This document shows positions 61,230 to 64,000 of a stretch of 64,000 nt of DNA, one piece after another. Both the position numbers and the translations under genes were made by a program. Source of the DNA: Paenibacillus sp. CC-CFT747 (lineage in GTDB: Bacteria; Bacillota; Bacilli; Paenibacillales; NBRC-103111); contig CP106741.1 in assembly GCA_030323305.1 (NCBI GenBank), positions 5,558,501-5,622,500 of the forward strand, read 5' to 3'. The notes under the pieces are model-generated. The model saw nothing but the letters and a program-made list of their open reading frames with translations. It searched no databases and had not been told where the DNA came from. Positions within the stretch are counted from its first letter, which is position 1. Each line of letters starts with the position of its first letter.

Positions 61230-63495
61230 ATGACCGCCAAACGAATCCACCTTAAAAACCACGGAGGCTCGCTTTTTTATCGGCTGCTCGCCAGCTTTGT
61301 CGCCATCATTACGCTCCTGGTGTCTCTGCACCTGATTACCTACTCCTTTTTCGCAGCAGCATCAAAGAGGAGATTATCCATAACAGCAGCCTGAATTTGA
61401 ACTCCACCGTGACCAATTATGAGAAGCATATCAAGTTGATCAAAGGCTTCCTGATCGGCTTGTCCGTTAATGACCGAACGGAGGTATTGAAGAGAAGCAC
61501 CCAACACTTTAACTATAGCCTGGCCAGCCAGCAGCAGCTCGAGCTTCAAAGAACCATGAACAACTCCCTTCTCTTCCTTCAAGATGTGGGACTTTATTTT
61601 GCGGACATTCAATATGTAATCGATCAATTCGGAACGCGTGAAGCGAAAACCATGTTCACCAAGCTTTACCAGTCTGACTTTTACCCGGAGTCTTTTTGGC
61701 AAGAGGAGTTGAAACGTTCGTTTACCTTCCGGCTGTACCCAGCCGCGGATTATAAGGAGACGAATGCCTTTTATACGAACTTCCTAGGCAGACTCATGCC
61801 GATCATCGTGAAGCAGCCTTCCAATTCCCAGTTCGGGATCATCGGTTTTTTGGACAGCGACAGACTTTACGAGCAGTTTCATCCTGTCAAAACGAACGGA
61901 CTCTTTTATATCCTTGATGAATCCGGTTCCCTGCTTTATTCCTCGAATGGAAGCCTTATTCCGGACAACTATCCCACCGGTTCGCCCGATCCCGGGTACT
62001 TCTTGCTGGATAACAATTATTATTTTACGGAGAAAGGGCCGGAGACGGGCTATACCTATATCAGTGTCGTTCCTTTTGCCGACATCTCCCACAAAATCCT
62101 CCGCTTTAATGTCATCACCATAACCGTTCTTCTGGCCTCTCTTTTTGTCGGCGTGGCCGTTTCTGTTTTCTTCTCGACCCGATTTCATAATCCCATCCTG
62201 GCTATCCTGCAATCCGTTCAGTCGATGCATCGGGTTCCTCCCCTTCCCAAGCAGAGTCCGATCAAAGAATATAATCTGATCAGCGAGAAGCTTCAGGAGC
62301 TGTTTCTGGCGAATGAACATATTCACAAGGACCTTCATACCAAAAACTCTTTGCTTCAGCAATACTCGTACCTGTCCAAAACCAAAAGGATCTACCCCGG
62401 ATTTCCGGACAAAGCCATCCCGGTTGATTCCACCAAGCCTTTCCAGCTAATCTTGTATGACCTGAAATATAAAGAAAGATTCGTCTCGGAGATGGGGATG
62501 GATCAAAGCCGTGCTTCTAATTACATCATGGAATTTATCAGCTCCTTATTTTCCCAGTGCAGTGATTCTCTAACCTTCCAAATCGAAAAGGATCAAATCA
62601 TCACTTTGGTGTTCGGGGAAGATCAGGATCGGCCCGATTTAACGGCCATCCTCGATAAGGTCGAACGGATCTTGAGGCTCGATGTCCAGTATTGTGACGT
62701 TACCATTGCCGTGAGCCCAACCAAATATGATCCCTTGGAGCTTAATCCCGCTTTTGAACATGCTCAAGATTTGTTAACCTACCGAAAGCTTGGGGAAGGG
62801 GTACAGGTTATTGACAGTCAGGAGGAGCAGCTGTCCGTTATTTGGCTGTCTGCTTCCGAAGAAAAAGAGTTCGCCGCCAATCTGGTCTCCGGCAATCTCT
62901 CTTTTGTTATCCCTTTTGTTAATCGTATCCTGGAGAGGGCTGCCAAAAAGCAAGCCACCCTTAGGCAGATCTACGACCTCTCTCTCGAAATGACTAACCT
63001 GGTTATCAAAACGATGTATTCCATGGGCATTCCCCTTCCCCATCTGGAAGAAAAACGCACCCCCGGCAAGCTTCTTAAGGAGTGCCGTACTTTGGAGCAG
63101 TTCATGGCCTTTTTTCAGGATTTCCTTACCCAGTCAGCTGCCTTGTTCCAGCATAAAAAGGCGGAGAGTGATCACATCACGAGCTTTGTGTTCGATTATG
63201 TGAACCGACATTTTGGGAGTGATTTGTCCCTCGACATCGTGTCGGCCAAATTGAACATCACCGGCGCTTATCTATCCACCTATTTCAAAGAAAAAACCGG
63301 GACAACCTTCACCGATTATATAAACAGTGTCCGCATGACCAAGGCTATGGAGCTCTTAAAGGACACCGATCTCAAGATCCAGGATATCGCTCAGCTTGTT
63401 GGGTATTACAACGTTGCCTCCTTCAACCGGGTCTTCAAAAGCATTCCGGTCTCACTCCCAGCGAGTTCCGCCGGACCGGTTCCTCGACCGATTAG
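61230..63495 (+). CDS. Membrane-bound AraC-family regulator (YesN/YtdP-like)
   Basis: Regulator of about 756 residues. An N-terminal helix (LLASFVAIITLLVSLHLI), an extracellular Cache-like domain of about 230 residues and a second helix (VITITVLLASLFVGVAVSVFF) are followed by a cytoplasmic linker and a C-terminal AraC HTH (SLDIVSAKLNITGAYLSTYF, then IQDIAQLVGYYNVASFNRVF). It probably senses carbohydrate outside and controls the divergent transporter. Two bases are missing, near 61352 (after YSFF) and near 63439 (after VFK); restoring them gives the standard end GLTPSEFRR. GAAGGGG precedes ATG 61230. Confidence 0.9.
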
Positions 63496-63527
63496 ACTGG
63501 GACGTGGCGAAGGGAACCCAGTTTAAG

Positions 63528-63592
63528 CCCCTCTTCGCTGGAACAGCAAAAGCTTCCCTGGCTTTCGCCAGAGAGGCTTCATTTCGCTTGGC
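63528..63592 (-). repeat. rRNA terminator repeat, copy 2 (distal)
   Basis: This 65-base unit repeats the unit at 63634-63698 with differences in the stem. Both begin with CCCTCTTCGCTGGAACAGCA and end with TTCGCTTGGC. It holds its own hairpin at 63551-63579. Confidence 0.75.
63551..63579 (-). terminator. Second (distal) rRNA operon terminator
   Basis: Minus-strand stem AAGCCTCTCTGG/CCAGGGAAGCTT with a CGAAAG loop, followed by TTTT. Confidence 0.7.
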
Positions 63593-63633
63593 CATCTACT
63601 CCTCCAAAACAGGGCTTCGGCGTGGTCTAAGCA

Positions 63634-63698
63634 CCCTCTTCGCTGGAACAGCAAAAAGCCCCTCTGGTTTTCACCAGAGAGGCTTTAATTCGCTTGGC
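63634..63698 (-). repeat. rRNA terminator repeat, copy 1 (next to 5S)
   Basis: Unit that includes the last seven bases of 5S rRNA (GCCAAGC) and the first terminator. The distal copy carries the same GCCAAGCGAA start, so the duplication took in the very 3' end of a 5S gene. Confidence 0.75.
63656..63685 (-). terminator. First rRNA operon terminator
   Basis: Minus-strand stem AAGCCTCTCTGG/CCAGAGGGGCTT with a TGAAAA loop and a T5 tail, seven bases after the 5S 3' end. Confidence 0.85.
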
Positions 63699-63808
63699 AA
63701 CGTCCTACTCTCCCAAGATCCTGCGATCTAAGTACCATTGGCGCTGGAGGGCTTAACGGTCGTGTTCGAGATGGGAACGCGTGGTTCCCCTCCGCCATCA
63801 TCACCAAA
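63692..63808 (-). rRNA. rrf: 5S ribosomal RNA
   Basis: The 117-base minus-strand sequence starts TTTGGTGATGATGGCGGAGG and ends GAGTAGGACGTTGCCAAGC. The ends pair (helix I), and the universal core (CCCATCTCGAACACG, GTTAAGCCCTCCAGCGCC) is intact. It is the last gene of an rRNA operon transcribed toward the AraC gene. Confidence 0.96.
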
Positions 63809-63946
63809 CGTCAGAGTTTGCACCCTGAAAACTGGAATCGAAGCTTACGTTTGTTCATCCTTTGCTCCCCTACTTCGTGCTCTCGGGGTCCCCGAAAAGT
63901 AATCGGAATCACCTTCGCAGCCTCTGCTTCACTTTTTGGGGTGTAG
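63809..63946 (-). other. 23S-5S spacer
   Basis: A spacer of about 138 bases with a small TCGGGG/CCCCGA hairpin near 63884-63896. It contains no tRNA gene. Confidence 0.7.
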
Positions 63947-64000
63947 ATTAAGCCCTCGACCGATTAGTATTCGTCCGCTGCATGCTTTACAGCACTTCCA
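63947..64000 (-). rRNA. rrl: 23S ribosomal RNA, 3' end (partial)
   Basis: The minus strand reads ...ACTAATCGGTCGAGGGCTTAAT, the typical 3' end of Bacillales 23S rRNA. The rest lies beyond the window. The exact 3' end is uncertain by a few bases. Confidence 0.92.

Noticed and set aside
63528..63698. Short spaced repeats as a CRISPR array
   Set aside because: Only two units, each holding a terminator hairpin, directly downstream of 5S rRNA; no spacers or cas genes.
63809..63946. tRNA in the 23S-5S spacer
   Set aside because: No cloverleaf, no CCA or anticodon arm; only a short hairpin.

Overview
The window looks like chromosomal DNA from a Paenibacillus-type member of the Bacillales. Base composition is moderately GC-rich, Shine-Dalgarno sites are strong (AGGAGG), and TTG and GTG starts are common. 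Recognisable families include a tandem dynamin (DynA type), a YteA-family DksA protein, a GerMN lipoprotein, stalk domains of the copper amine oxidase N type, a glgBCDA operon, an LplB/YtcP sugar transporter and a Bacillus-type rRNA operon end. This is core and ordinary accessory chromosome. I see no prophage, insertion sequence or CRISPR array.

Layout, left to right. (1) 1-9.6 kb, minus strand: DUF309 protein, OmpR-type response regulator, sensor kinase, a lipoprotein with an LTxxQ-like motif, a MacAB/YknXYZ-like ABC system and a large secreted protein cut by the window edge. Four direct repeats at exactly 11-bp spacing lie before the lipoprotein gene and look like a response-regulator box. 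(2) 9.7-17.8 kb: small membrane and conserved proteins, SelO, an ECF41-type sigma factor with an overlapping FAD oxidoreductase and a near-consensus ECF41 promoter, a DUF2935 protein, two VOC proteins and YteA. (3) 17.8-27.7 kb: a MASE/PAS/GGDEF diguanylate cyclase, the glgB-glgC-glgD-glgA operon and a secreted GH26-like hydrolase. (4) 27.8-34.8 kb: an rRNA-type methyltransferase, an RluA-type synthase, a MarR regulator and parE-parC. (5) 34.9-46.4 kb: an ABC-2 transporter, an SGNH hydrolase, an asymmetric heterodimeric ABC exporter, DynA and nth. (6) 46.5-54.3 kb: GerMN lipoprotein and amidase, leuCD with a divergent LysR regulator, and a divergent MtnU-like amidase / MtnE-like aminotransferase pair. 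(7) 54.3-63.5 kb: LamG/F5-8C protein, double GNAT, Gfo/Idh oxidoreductase, sugar ABC transporter and a membrane-bound AraC regulator. (8) 63.5-64 kb: duplicated rRNA terminators, 5S rRNA and the 3' end of 23S rRNA, all minus strand.

The most important caution for a reader: about forty reading frames are broken by what looks like one missing base, usually in a short G, C, A or T run. Essential genes such as parC and parE are among them. This is the signature of uncorrected sequencing deletions and not of gene decay. I therefore give whole genes spanning the breaks and state where each break lies. One apparent response regulator-kinase fusion disappears once this is taken into account.

I did not find a clearly new defence or biosynthetic system. 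The best leads are the 11-bp repeat box with its stress-type operon, the ECF41 promoter/operon pair, the nested dyad before the heterodimeric exporter, and several unrecognised small proteins.
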